Positions 41,222 to 50,347 of a stretch of DNA of 64,000 bases are shown here, piece by piece. The notes under the pieces were generated by a model. That model worked only from the letters and a program-made list of their open reading frames with translations, ran no database searches and had not been told where the DNA came from. Source of the DNA: Agrococcus sp. KRD186 (GTDB lineage: Bacteria; Actinomycetota; Actinomycetes; Actinomycetales; Microbacteriaceae); the NCBI RefSeq assembly GCF_017168255.1, contig NZ_JABFAP010000001.1, forward strand, positions 817,235 through 881,234, read 5' to 3'. Within the stretch, counting starts at the first letter, position 1, and the number at the start of each line of letters is the position of its first letter. Made by a program: the position numbers and the translations under genes.

Positions 41222-42809
41222 CCGCTCGCTCCTTCCGCTGCATTGCCGTGGCGACTCCGAGGCCGGCCAGGGTGAGGACGCTGCCGATGCACAGGGCCCA
41301 GTCGATCCATGCTCCCAGACGGATGCCCGGGGTCACGGTCGTCGACAGCGGCAGGGTCTCGAGCATGGTGCCCGGCTCGTACTGCGGCAGCCGATCGATG
41401 ATGGTGCCGTCTGGACCGATCATCGCACTCGTGCCGACGGTGGAGACGTTCACGACCGCTCGGCCCGCCTCGACCGCGCGCAGCTGCGCCATCGCCAGCT
41501 GCTGCACGTTCTCGGCGGAGCCCTCGCCGAAGTCGGCGTTGTTCGTGGGCGCCAGGATGATCTGGGCGCCGTGCTCGAGCACCATCTCGCGCGCCTGGTA
41601 GTCGTCGATGATGTCGAAGCAGATCGCGAGCCCCGCGCTCGTGCCCGCGACATCGAACGCGTTCGCGCTGGTCGGGTCGATCGAGAAGTCGCGCGGGATG
41701 AGCTCGAGGAACCCGAGCTGCTCGAGGATGGGCCCGAAGAATTCGCGCTGCGGCAGGTACTCGGCGAACGGCACGGGGTGCCGCTTGCGGTACTCGGCGA
41801 CAGCCCCCTCTCCCGGCTCGATCTGCAGCAGCGCGTTGTAGGTGTCGTCGCCGTCGCGGGTGACCGTGCCGACCACGAGCGGCGCGTCGAACTCGGTCGC
41901 GACCCTGTCGAGCGCGGCGAGGGTCGACGGTGTCTCGTCGGCGTAGAACTCGGCCGCGTTCTCGGGCCACACGAGCAGGTCGAGCTGCTCGCCGGTCAGC
42001 TCGCGCGTGGCATCGACGTGCTCCTGCAGGATCTGGCCCGGGATGCGCTCTGCGAGCAGGCCCGCCTCGCTGTCGCCCTGCACGGCACCGACGCGCAGGC
42101 TGCCGGACTGCTCGATCGGGAAGCCGGGGATCGCCACGAGCAGGATGAGCGCGATCGCGCCGAACGTGAGCCTGCGACGCAGCATGGTGCGGTGGTGCAG
42201 CGCCAGCTGCACCAGGAGCGCCGACACGGTCGCGATGAGGAAGCTGAGCCCGGCGAAGCCCACCCAGCTGGTGGTGTCGGCGAGCGGGCTGGAGGCCTGC
42301 GAGTGCGCGAGCCTGCCCCAGGCGAAGCCACCCCACGGCACGGTCGACGAGAGCGACTCCCGCAGCAGCCAGAGGCCGCCCAGCAGCAGCGGCAGCACGG
42401 CGAACGAGCCGATCGGGCCCGGCATGCGCGACTCCGCCCACCGCCAGGCGAGCGCCAGCACGATGCCGCCCAGCCCCCACCAGACGGCCATCCACGCGGT
42501 CAGGGCGATCAGCGGCACGGGCCCGAGGTACACGGTGATCCACTCGATGTGCAGCAGGAAGAAGATCGCACCGGTCGTGAAGCCCAGGCCGAAGGCGCTG
42601 CCGACCCTGCGGCCGCGCAGCGAGAGCAGCGAGAGCGCGACCGCTGGCACGATCAGCGGCCACCAGTCGAACGGCTGGAAGGCGAGCGGCATGATCGCCC
42701 CGGCCACGATCGCCGCACCCCACGCGTAGCCGGTCGACAGCGGCTGGCGGGCGCGGGTGCGGGCGACGCGCTGCTTGATGCCGGCACCGGCGAGGGGGTT
42801 GACGGTCAC
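41214..42809 (-). CDS. lnt: Apolipoprotein N-acyltransferase
   Basis: A 531-residue membrane enzyme. About seven hydrophobic helices (from WGAAIVAGAIMPLAFQPFDW) come before a nitrilase-like domain with the Glu in LLVWPENAAEFYADET, the Lys in YRKRHPVPFAEYLPQR and the Cys in AICFDIIDDYQ, the Glu-Lys-Cys triad. It adds the third acyl chain to lipoproteins. GTG 42,809 overlaps the helicase stop. It sits next to the polyprenol-mannose synthase, the usual actinobacterial pairing. Confidence 0.9.
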   Translation of the reverse strand: MTVNPLAGAGIKQRVARTRARQPLSTGYAWGAAIVAGAIMPLAFQPFDWWPLIVPAVALSLLSLRGRRVGSAFGLGFTTGAIFFLLHIEWITVYLGPVPLIALTAWMAVWWGLGGIVLALAWRWAESRMPGPIGSFAVLPLLLGGLWLLRESLSSTVPWGGFAWGRLAHSQASSPLADTTSWVGFAGLSFLIATVSALLVQLALHHRTMLRRRLTFGAIALILLVAIPGFPIEQSGSLRVGAVQGDSEAGLLAERIPGQILQEHVDATRELTGEQLDLLVWPENAAEFYADETPSTLAALDRVATEFDAPLVVGTVTRDGDDTYNALLQIEPGEGAVAEYRKRHPVPFAEYLPQREFFGPILEQLGFLELIPRDFSIDPTSANAFDVAGTSAGLAICFDIIDDYQAREMVLEHGAQIILAPTNNADFGEGSAENVQQLAMAQLRAVEAGRAVVNVSTVGTSAMIGPDGTIIDRLPQYEPGTMLETLPLSTTVTPGIRLGAWIDWALCIGSVLTLAGLGVATAMQRKERADA

Positions 42810-45220
42810 AGCGCGGAGCCCGATGCGTCGACGACGCCGCGACGGATGCGCTCCACGGCCTCGCGGGCGGTGCGGGTGAGGCGCTTGGGGGCGACCTGCT
42901 CGATCTGCTCGAGCACGTCGATCGTCTGCTTCGTCCAGCGCACGAAGTCGCCCGCGGCCAGCTCGGTGTCGCGCAGCACGCCGTCGAGCGGGTAGCCGCG
43001 CGCCCAGCGGTGCATCGCGAGGGTGAGCCCCGTCTGCAGCGGCTCGGAGCCCGGCAGCCGGTGCTCCTGCTCGAGGTCGTCGAGCTGGGCCCAGAGCGCG
43101 TGGGTCGCATCCAGTGCGTCGAGGAACTCGCCCTTGGGCAGCATCCGCTGCGGCAGCATGCCGTCGTCGCGGCGGCCCTCGAAGACCAGTGCGCTGGCGA
43201 GCGCCGCCAGTGCCGGCGCGTCGAGCCCGTTCCAGAGGCCCTGCCGGATGCTCTCGGCGACCAGCAGGTCGCGCTCGCCGTAGATGCGGCGCAGCACCTC
43301 GCCGGCGGGCGAGATGCGCGAGCCCGTCTCGGTCTCCTCGACGTAGCCGAGCGTGCGCAGGATCACGGTGATGCGGTCGAAGCGCTCGGCGATCTCGCCC
43401 GTGCGGCGGGCGATCTGCCGCTCGGCCTTCTCGACGTCGCGCTGCAGGCGCCAGTACCGCTCGCCCCATCGGGCGTGCGACTCGCGCTCGGGGCACGCGT
43501 GGCAGGGGTGCTGCTTCATGCGGCCGCGCAGGCTCTTGAGCTGCTTCTGGATGCGGTCGTGCTCGCTGTGGCTGAGGTTCTTGCGCTGCGCGTCGCGCTC
43601 GAGGTCGCTCAGCTCGCGCCGCAGCGTCGCGTACTCGGAGAAGTCGCCCAGGTGGCAGCGCATCGACTCCTCGTAGCCGGCCAGGCTCGCGCGCTGGTCG
43701 ACGACGCGGCGCGCCAGCTGCACGACCGAGCGGTCGGCCTGGAACTGCGCGAACGAGGTCTCGAGCACCTCGCGGGTGCCCGGCACGCCCAGCCGATCGA
43801 TGAGGTTCACCGCCATGTTGTAGGTGGGCTGGAAGCTCGAGTGCAGCGGGTAGGTGCGCCGGGAGGCGAGCGAGGCCACCTCCACCGGCTGCAGCTTGCC
43901 GTTCCAGAGCACGACCGCATGGCCCTCGGTGTCGATGCCGCGGCGGCCGGCGCGGCCGGTGAGCTGCGTGTACTCCCCCGGCGTGATGCGCACGCGTGCC
44001 TCGCCGTTGAACTTCTCGAGCTGCTCGAGCACGACCGTGCGGGCGGGCATGTTGATGCCGAGCGCGAGGGTCTCAGTGGCGAAGACCACCTTCAGCAGGC
44101 GGGCGCGGAAGAGCTCCTCGACCACCTCCTTGAACACCGGCAGCAGGCCGGCGTGGTGCGCGGCGACGCCCCGCAGGAGCCCGTCGATCCACTCGTAGTA
44201 GCCGAGCACGGCCAGGTCGGCGTCGTCGAGCAGCCGCGTGCGCTCGTCGACGATCGCGCGGATCTCGGCGCGGTCCTCGGGGCTCGTGAGCCGCACCCCG
44301 CCGTCCACGACCTGCTGCACGGCGCCGTCGCATCCGGCCCGGGAGAAGATGAAGTCGATCGCCGGCAGCATCTCGTGCCGGTCGAGCTGCTCGATGAGCG
44401 CCACCCGGTCGACGCGTGGCGGCCCGCCCCAGCTGCCCGGTGCCCGGCGGCCGCCCTTGTCGGGGCGGCGGGAGCGGTGACGGTTGTGCCCGCCGCGGTC
44501 GCGGTGGCCGTGCGCGGCGGAGTCGGCCAGGTCGCTGCCGCGCGCCAGCTGCTGCAGCTCCTTGCTGGGGCGGTGGGTGTCCTCCCCCGCCTTCGAGTCA
44601 AACAGGTCGACCAGGCGGCCCTTGATGTGCACGTGCGCGTCGAGCGGCACCGGCCGGTGCTCCGAGACGATCACGCGGGTGTCGCCGCGCACGGCGTCGA
44701 GCCAGGCGCCGAACTCCTCGGCGTTCGAGACGGTGGCAGAGAGCGAGACCATCCGCACGTGCCGCGGCAGGTGGATGATCACCTCCTCCCACACCGCCCC
44801 GCGGAACCGGTCTGCGAGGTAGTGCACCTCATCCATCACCACGTATTCGAGCTGCGAGAGGTCGCGGCCCTCGTAGAGCATGTTGCGCAGCACCTCGGTG
44901 GTCATCACCACGATGCGCGCGTCGCCGTTGATGGAGGTGTCGCCGGTGAGGAGGCCGACGGATGCGCTGCCGTAGACCTCGGTCAGCTCACGGTGCTTCT
45001 GGTTCGACAGGGCCTTCATGGGCGTCGTGTAGAAGACGCGGCCGGTGGGCGCCTCCATGGTGAGGTGGATGGCGAACTCGGCAACGACCGTCTTGCCCGC
45101 CCCCGTCGGTGCGGCGACGAGCACGCTCGAGCCGTCCTCGATGGCCTCGCAGGCCTCGCGCTGGAAGGGGTCGAGCCCGAAGGGCATGGCGCGGGCGAAC
45201 GCGTCGGTCGCGATCGTCAT
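42806..45220 (-). CDS. helY: Ski2-like DEAD/DEAH RNA helicase
   Basis: An 804-residue superfamily-2 helicase. Walker A APTGAGKTVVAEFAIHL, DEVH box VMDEVHYLADRFRGAVWEEV, SATVSN (motif III) and TGRAGRRGIDTEG (motif VI) are intact, with the C-terminal HelY/Mtr4-like extension containing CHACPERESHARWGERYWRL. It unwinds structured RNA. ATG 45,220 is used; ATG 45,241 is possible and would overlap tatC. Its position between tatC and lnt is the common actinobacterial order. Confidence 0.9.
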   Translation of the reverse strand: MTIATDAFARAMPFGLDPFQREACEAIEDGSSVLVAAPTGAGKTVVAEFAIHLTMEAPTGRVFYTTPMKALSNQKHRELTEVYGSASVGLLTGDTSINGDARIVVMTTEVLRNMLYEGRDLSQLEYVVMDEVHYLADRFRGAVWEEVIIHLPRHVRMVSLSATVSNAEEFGAWLDAVRGDTRVIVSEHRPVPLDAHVHIKGRLVDLFDSKAGEDTHRPSKELQQLARGSDLADSAAHGHRDRGGHNRHRSRRPDKGGRRAPGSWGGPPRVDRVALIEQLDRHEMLPAIDFIFSRAGCDGAVQQVVDGGVRLTSPEDRAEIRAIVDERTRLLDDADLAVLGYYEWIDGLLRGVAAHHAGLLPVFKEVVEELFRARLLKVVFATETLALGINMPARTVVLEQLEKFNGEARVRITPGEYTQLTGRAGRRGIDTEGHAVVLWNGKLQPVEVASLASRRTYPLHSSFQPTYNMAVNLIDRLGVPGTREVLETSFAQFQADRSVVQLARRVVDQRASLAGYEESMRCHLGDFSEYATLRRELSDLERDAQRKNLSHSEHDRIQKQLKSLRGRMKQHPCHACPERESHARWGERYWRLQRDVEKAERQIARRTGEIAERFDRITVILRTLGYVEETETGSRISPAGEVLRRIYGERDLLVAESIRQGLWNGLDAPALAALASALVFEGRRDDGMLPQRMLPKGEFLDALDATHALWAQLDDLEQEHRLPGSEPLQTGLTLAMHRWARGYPLDGVLRDTELAAGDFVRWTKQTIDVLEQIEQVAPKRLTRTAREAVERIRRGVVDASGSAL

Positions 45221-45233
45221 CCGGTCACCGCGC

Positions 45234-46031
45234 TCATGCATCAACCTTGGCAGAGGCAGCCGCGCGCTTGGCGCGCCGCCGGTCGACGAGCAGCGCGATG
45301 CCCGCGGCAGCGAAGTAGAGCACGACCATCGGCACGGAGATGATGAACATGCTCCACACGTCGCCGGCCGGCGTGACGAAGGCGCCGAACAGCGTGGCCG
45401 TCAGGATGGCCCAGCGCCACGCGCCCAGGATCGCCTTCCCCGAGACGACGCCGGCGAGGTTGAGGAAGACGACCACGACCGGCAGCGTGTAGGCGACGCC
45501 GGCGGCGAAGACGAGCTTGAGCGAGAAGTCCCAGTAGTCGGTCGCGCCGAGGAAGGCGGTGAAGCCGTCGGGCGTGAAGCCGACGAACAGGCGGATGATG
45601 CGCGGCAGCACGAACCAGCCGGTCGTGCAGCCCGCGATGAACAGTGGCACGGCGGCGGCGATGAAGCCGAACACGTAGCGGCGCTCGATCGTGCGCAGCG
45701 CCGGCACGATGAAGGCGAGCAGCTGCCAGATCCAGATCGGGCTCGAGATGATGATGCCGAGCAGGAAGCCGATGCGCATCTGGACGTCGAAGGCCTGGGT
45801 GATGTTGGTGATGTTGAGCTCGACGTCGAGCCCCGCCGCCTGCAGTTCGACGAGCGGCGCGCTCAGCAGCCGCAGCAGCGGCTCCGCGAGGAAGAAGCCG
45901 CCGATGGCGGCCGCGACGATGGCGGCACCGGAGATGTAGAAACGCCGCTTGAACTCGCGCAGGTGCTCCGCCAGCCGCATGCGGCCTTCCAGCTTCGACT
46001 GCCGCTCAGCCGTGCGCCCCTTGCGGGCCAT
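45234..46031 (-). CDS. tatC: Twin-arginine translocase subunit TatC
   Basis: A 265-residue, six-helix membrane protein. The N-terminus has RLAEHLREFKRRFYIS, and conserved loops include the FEV/FFR-like VQMRIGFLLGIIISSPIWI and an ERRYVFGFIAAAVPLFIAG segment. TatC recognises twin-arginine signal peptides and forms the core of the folded-protein export pore with TatA. It follows tatA by three bases and precedes the helicase gene. ATG 46,031. Confidence 0.93.
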   Translation of the reverse strand: MARKGRTAERQSKLEGRMRLAEHLREFKRRFYISGAAIVAAAIGGFFLAEPLLRLLSAPLVELQAAGLDVELNITNITQAFDVQMRIGFLLGIIISSPIWIWQLLAFIVPALRTIERRYVFGFIAAAVPLFIAGCTTGWFVLPRIIRLFVGFTPDGFTAFLGATDYWDFSLKLVFAAGVAYTLPVVVVFLNLAGVVSGKAILGAWRWAILTATLFGAFVTPAGDVWSMFIISVPMVVLYFAAAGIALLVDRRRAKRAAASAKVDA

Positions 46032-46034
46032 CGG

Positions 46035-46247
46035 CTACTTCCGGTCGGTGCTGGCGGTCGAGTCGCCGCCGTCGGGGCCGGCGGCGTCGTCCTTCGCACC
46101 GTCGCCCTTGACTTCCTTCTTCAGGATGTTGACCGACTGCCCGAGGCTGCGGGCGAGCGCCGGCAGCTTCGTCGCACCGAAGACGAGCACGACGATGATG
46201 AGGATGATCCACCAATGCGCTCCCGCATTGCCGAGAATTCCACCCAT
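46035..46247 (-). CDS. tatA: Sec-independent translocase subunit TatA
   Basis: A 70-residue protein: one short N-terminal membrane helix (HWWIILIIVVLVFGATKLPA), the FG hinge, an amphipathic helix (LARSLGQSVNILKKEVKG) and an acidic tail. TatA oligomerises to make the export passage with TatC. ATG 46,247 (MGGILGNAGAH) has GGAAGG upstream; a longer frame is open but would add an unnatural N-terminus. Confidence 0.92.
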   Translation of the reverse strand: MGGILGNAGAHWWIILIIVVLVFGATKLPALARSLGQSVNILKKEVKGDGAKDDAAGPDGGDSTASTDRK

Positions 46248-46310
46248 GATCGCCTTCCGCCCTGTCCTGGTCGTCACCCATCCTACCGGCATCGCGGTGG
46301 GCCGGGTGCG

Positions 46311-47264
46311 TCAGTCCCGCGGCGTCTGCTCCCGCTCGCCGCTCGGGCCGCCGAGCGCGTCGACCGCGAAGCGGTGCATGGCGCGTCGCAGGCTGGCCGG
46401 TGCCACGATCTCGGCGTCTCCGCCGCAGGCAGCGACAGCGCGCAGCACGGCCGGTTCGCTCCACACCTCGATGTCGAGCCGCACGCGCTCGCCGTCCACG
46501 GAGACCGGCTCCGAGGTGGCGTAGTCGCGCAGCATGGCCGCTGCCGCGCGGGTCGCGACGACCTGTGCACTGCCCGTGACCGTGCGCTCCCGCTCGGGCA
46601 GCGCATACGGCCATGCATCGTGCGTCGGCTCGATCGCCTCGATGCGGTCGAGCCGGAAGGTGCGCATGCCCTGCTTGTCGAGGTCGGCGGCCTCGACGAA
46701 GACCTGGCCCTCGTTGAGGTTGAGCGCCACCGGCGCGATGCGGCGGCGCTGCGTGCCGGCCCCGGGCTTGCGGTAGTCGATCGCCAGCACGGAGCGGTCG
46801 CGGATCGCGTCGCGGATGCGCTGCGCCGCCAGCGGCACGGCGAGCGTGTCGACGGCGACCGTGTCGGCGCCCTGCGAGGCGGCGCTGCGGAGCTTGTCGC
46901 GCAGCGCCGCGACCCGTTCGGGCGCTGCCTCCGTGTAGCCGGCGACGAGCGTCAGCCCGGCGATCAGCGCGCTCGCCTCGCGCGGCGAGAGGCGCACCGT
47001 CTCGTCCTCGAAGGCGGGTCGCATGGTCACCGAGATGACGTCCTGCTGCTCGAACGCGTCGAAGTCGATGTCGAAGCGGATGAAGTCGCCGGCGCCGTCG
47101 GGCACCCCGGCCATGAACACCCGCTCGACGGCCTCGCGGATGCGCTGCTCGGGCACGCCGAAGTGGGCGGCGGCCTCCTGCACGGTCACCGACCCGGATG
47201 CGGTGACGTACTGGATGAGCGAGAGCAGCAGGCCGATGCCCCGCTCGATGCGGCTCTCGCTCAC
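46311..47264 (-). CDS. pafC: WYL-domain regulator PafC
   Basis: A 317-residue WYL-type protein: an N-terminal winged helix (SVTVQEAAAHFGVPEQRIRE), a WYL domain with LAIDYRKPGAGTQRRRIAPV and FVEAADLDKQGMRTFRLDRI, and a C-terminal WCX region. PafB and PafC act together as the transcriptional activator of the mycobacterial DNA-damage response, independently of LexA. GTG 47,264 overlaps the pafB stop. The order pafB-pafC-tatA-tatC-helY is as in other actinobacteria. Confidence 0.92.
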   Translation of the reverse strand: MSESRIERGIGLLLSLIQYVTASGSVTVQEAAAHFGVPEQRIREAVERVFMAGVPDGAGDFIRFDIDFDAFEQQDVISVTMRPAFEDETVRLSPREASALIAGLTLVAGYTEAAPERVAALRDKLRSAASQGADTVAVDTLAVPLAAQRIRDAIRDRSVLAIDYRKPGAGTQRRRIAPVALNLNEGQVFVEAADLDKQGMRTFRLDRIEAIEPTHDAWPYALPERERTVTGSAQVVATRAAAAMLRDYATSEPVSVDGERVRLDIEVWSEPAVLRAVAACGGDAEIVAPASLRRAMHRFAVDALGGPSGEREQTPRD

Positions 47265-48304
47265 GATGCAGCCTCCCCGGTGGCCTCTGCATGGGCGTCG
47301 CGGATGCGCTCGAGGCGCTGGCGCACGAGCTCGCGCTGCTCGGCAGGCCAGGCGACGGCGACGTCGGAGCCGAAGCCGGTCAGCTCGTCGGCGATCAGGT
47401 GGCGGTCGGCATGGTGGACGACGAGCAGGCCGTCCTCCTCGCTCGTGTCGCGGCGGTGCCGAAGCCGGATGTCGGCGTCGCTGCCGGGCAGCGCGTGCAC
47501 GCCCACCGAGGCGGTCGCCCAGATCTCCTCGAGCTTGGCCAGCGCAGTGGTCGCGGCATCTCCCGGCGCCTCGAAGGGCTGCTTCGCCGCGCGATCCTTC
47601 ACGGGTGAGACGATGCGCTGCATGAGGAAGGTGCGGGTGTCCTCGGCGCCGAGGTCGTGGCCGACCAGCATCCAGCGGCCGCGGAACAGCACCGCCGCCC
47701 ACGGCTGCACCGTGCGGCTGCGGGGTGTCCGCTCCCCCGGCTTCAGGTAGTCGAAGACCACCTCGCGGCGGCGGTCGGCGGCGCGCTTCAACGCCTGGAA
47801 GGCGCTCTCGCGCGGCCGCTGGCGCGGCTGCAGGATGGATGCGGTGGCCGGCTCGGCGCCGTCGGGATCGCTCGTGCGACCCGGGGTGCGCTCGAGCGGC
47901 AGACCGCCGCGGAACTCGGGGTCGGCGCGCAGCTTCAGCGCCGCGCGCTGCGACTCCTCGGTCAGGCCGCCCTCGTGCCACACGCGCAGGGCGAGATCGA
48001 GCAGGTCGCGCTCCTCGGCGTCGAACTGCAGCTCTGCGGGTGAGCCGAGCACGCCGTCGAGCACGCGATAGCGGGCCTCCTGGTTGCTGTCATCGCCCGG
48101 CGGCTGCACGACGTCGATGACGATGCCGTGCTCGCGCAGCGCGTCCTTGTCGCGCTCGAACATCCGCTCGAGCGCATCGCCGACCGGCTGGCCCTGATAG
48201 CCGGCGACGCGCACGAAGAGCTCGTGCTTCGTGAAGCCGACGCTCGTGTCCACGAGCGCGAGCAGCAGCGAGAACTGGCGCTCCTCGGCCTCGACGCGAT
48301 TCAT
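47261..48304 (-). CDS. pafB: WYL-domain regulator PafB
   Basis: A 347-residue WYL regulator. The N-terminal HTH (RQFSLLLALVDTSVGFTKHE and LFVRVAGYQG) is followed by a WYL domain (REVVFDYLKPGERTPRSRTV, RWMLVGHDLGAEDTRTFLMQ) and a C-terminal ligand-like region. Together with PafC it should control DNA-damage genes, possibly including the nearby HNH protein. ATG 48,304. It lies 6 bases upstream of nothing else on this strand and so starts the operon. Confidence 0.92.
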   Translation of the reverse strand: MNRVEAEERQFSLLLALVDTSVGFTKHELFVRVAGYQGQPVGDALERMFERDKDALREHGIVIDVVQPPGDDSNQEARYRVLDGVLGSPAELQFDAEERDLLDLALRVWHEGGLTEESQRAALKLRADPEFRGGLPLERTPGRTSDPDGAEPATASILQPRQRPRESAFQALKRAADRRREVVFDYLKPGERTPRSRTVQPWAAVLFRGRWMLVGHDLGAEDTRTFLMQRIVSPVKDRAAKQPFEAPGDAATTALAKLEEIWATASVGVHALPGSDADIRLRHRRDTSEEDGLLVVHHADRHLIADELTGFGSDVAVAWPAEQRELVRQRLERIRDAHAEATGEAAS

Positions 48305-48317
48305 CGACGAGTCGCCG

Positions 48318-49298
48318 TCAGTCGGCGACGGGCTCGAGCCGGTCGAGGATGTCGATCACGAACAGCAGGTGATCGCCGTCCTGGACGCTCGCTGGGCGGG
48401 TCGCCGGGTCGCTGTAGCCGAGCTCCTGCGGGATGGACACGACGATCTGGCTGCCGACCGGCTGGCCGACGACCGCGTCGACGAAGCCGGGGATCAGGCC
48501 CGGGTCGTCCATCGACCAGGCCACGGGCGCACCCTTCTCCCATGAGGAGTCGAGCACCTCCTCGCGCTCCCAGATGACGCCGGTGTAGTGCAGCAGCACG
48601 GTGTCATCCGCTGCGATCGTCTCGCCGGTGCCCTCGATGCTCTGCATGATCGTGAGCTCCTCCGGTGCGGGGCCGCCGGGGAAGGTGACGCCGGGGCGGC
48701 CGTCGGTGGCGAGGGCGATGGCGGGCATACCCTGCTGGCCGGGGCGCGCGTTGCCCTCAGCACGGCCCGGGTAGGCGCCGGTGATGTCGAGCACGACGAC
48801 GGCGGTGTCGGCCGCCGCGATGTCCATCTGCGGCGACTCGGCGCCGGGGCCGAAGAGGCTCTCGATGGTGGTGGTGAGCACGATGGTCGAGCCAGGTGCT
48901 GCGCAGGTGACCGCCTGGCTGAGCGCCGTCTCGCCGCCGGCCGACAGGCGCAGGGCATCCGCGGCCGGTGCGTCGGAGCCGGGCTCGGGATACGAGCTGG
49001 TGATGATCATGCCGGTCTTGCCGGAGTAGACGACGTAGTTCGCGTCGACGACGTCGCCGTCCTCGACGCGGTCAGCGTCGCCGCCGATGAGCGTGGCCTG
49101 GTCGCCCTCGGACACCAGCGGGATCTCGAAGTCGACGGTGGGCGCGCCCTCGGTCTGCTCGACGCTCACCTGGTTCGACGCGGCCCCGGCGGGCAGGGTC
49201 GGCATGCAGCCGTCGATGCTGCCTGCAGGTGCCTGGCAGGCGGTGAGACCGGCCGCGGCGACGAGCAGCGCGGCGATCATGAGGGGGCGTGTGCGCAC
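48318..49298 (-). CDS. FKBP-type peptidyl-prolyl isomerase lipoprotein
   Basis: A 326-residue lipoprotein. The signal ends in LTAC (Cys near 21). The C-terminal 110 residues form an FKBP domain (TVLLHYTGVIWEREEVLDSS, GLIPGFVDAVVGQPVGSQIV, SIPQELGYSD). The first half (DVVDANYVVYSGKTGMIITS, ETALSQAVTCAAPGSTIVLT) looks like a second, degenerate FKBP unit. It likely helps fold exported proteins, including Tat or Sec cargo. GTG 49,298 starts the signal peptide. Paired Cys residues may bridge. Confidence 0.88.
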   Translation of the reverse strand: MRTRPLMIAALLVAAAGLTACQAPAGSIDGCMPTLPAGAASNQVSVEQTEGAPTVDFEIPLVSEGDQATLIGGDADRVEDGDVVDANYVVYSGKTGMIITSSYPEPGSDAPAADALRLSAGGETALSQAVTCAAPGSTIVLTTTIESLFGPGAESPQMDIAAADTAVVVLDITGAYPGRAEGNARPGQQGMPAIALATDGRPGVTFPGGPAPEELTIMQSIEGTGETIAADDTVLLHYTGVIWEREEVLDSSWEKGAPVAWSMDDPGLIPGFVDAVVGQPVGSQIVVSIPQELGYSDPATRPASVQDGDHLLFVIDILDRLEPVAD

Positions 49299-49327
49299 AA
49301 CGATGCCTTTCAGAGATCGGGACCGGG

Positions 49328-50347
49328 TCAGTCTACCTGCGCGCCGTCGACGCCTGACGCTGCCCCGCCAGCCGGCTCGGAACCCGCCGCGATCGCTTCC
49401 GCCTGCCGCTGCGCGTCACGGCGTGCGCGGCGCGCGCGCTTGGCGCTCGGGGTGCGATCGCCCACCGCGCCGGGAGTCCATGCCTCGATGTCGGCCTCGG
49501 CGAAGTCTGCCTTGGCCGCTCGGCGGCGGAACGAGGGCAGCTCGACGCCGTCGGCGATGCGGCGGGCGGTCATCAGGAAGCCGGTGTGGGCGACCATGCG
49601 GTGGTCGGGCCGCACGGCGAGGCCCTCGACGTGCCAACCCCGCACGAGCGTCTCGGACGACTTGGGCGCGGTGAAGCGGCCGTCGGCGCGGATGGCCTCG
49701 ACCGTGCGCGAGAGCTGCGTCACGGTGGCGACGTAGCAGAGCACCAGGCCACCGGGGCGGAGCGCGGTGGCGGTCGCGTCGACGCACTCCCACGGCGCGA
49801 GCATGTCGAGCAGCACGCGATCGGCCTCGCCATCGCCCACGTGCTCGCCCAGCTCGTCGGTGAGGTCGCCGAGCACCGTCTCCCAGTTGCCGGGGCGCTC
49901 GCCGAAGAACCCCGTCACGTTCGCCTCGGCGACGTCGCGGAACTCCTCGCGTCGCTCGAAGGAGACGAGTCGGCCCGTGCCGTGCAGCGCGCGCAGCAGC
50001 CAGAGCGAGAGTGCGCCGGAGCCGACGCCGGCCTCGACGATGGTGAGATCGGGGTGGATGTCGGCGAAGCCGAGGATGTGGGATGCGTCCTTGGGGTAGA
50101 TGATCGCCGCCCCCCGCGGCATCGACATGATGTAGTCCTGCAGCAGCGGGCGGATCGCCAGGTGCTCGGCCTCGCCGACGGTGACGAGCGAGCCGTCGTC
50201 CATCCCGACGACCGCCGAGTGCGGCACGGCGCCCTTCTGGGTGCCGAACTGCTTGCCCTCGGTGAGCACGATCGTGTACATGCGCTGCTTCGGTCCGGTC
50301 AGCTGCACCACGTCGCCCCACTGGAAGGGGCCGGTCCTGCCCATCAT
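49328..50347 (-). CDS. trmI: tRNA (adenine-N1)-methyltransferase TrmI
   Basis: A 339-residue SAM-dependent methyltransferase: an N-terminal OB-like domain (FQWGDVVQLTGPKQRMYTIV) and a Rossmann fold with IVEAGVGSGALSLWLLRAL, DRVLLDMLAPWECVDATATA and CYVATVTQLSRTVEAI. It methylates A58 in the T-loop of tRNAs. The long Ala/Arg-rich tail after WTPGAVGDRTPS is not needed for the fold. ATG 50,347 overlaps the stop of the HAD gene. Confidence 0.9.
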   Translation of the reverse strand: MMGRTGPFQWGDVVQLTGPKQRMYTIVLTEGKQFGTQKGAVPHSAVVGMDDGSLVTVGEAEHLAIRPLLQDYIMSMPRGAAIIYPKDASHILGFADIHPDLTIVEAGVGSGALSLWLLRALHGTGRLVSFERREEFRDVAEANVTGFFGERPGNWETVLGDLTDELGEHVGDGEADRVLLDMLAPWECVDATATALRPGGLVLCYVATVTQLSRTVEAIRADGRFTAPKSSETLVRGWHVEGLAVRPDHRMVAHTGFLMTARRIADGVELPSFRRRAAKADFAEADIEAWTPGAVGDRTPSAKRARRARRDAQRQAEAIAAGSEPAGGAASGVDGAQVD

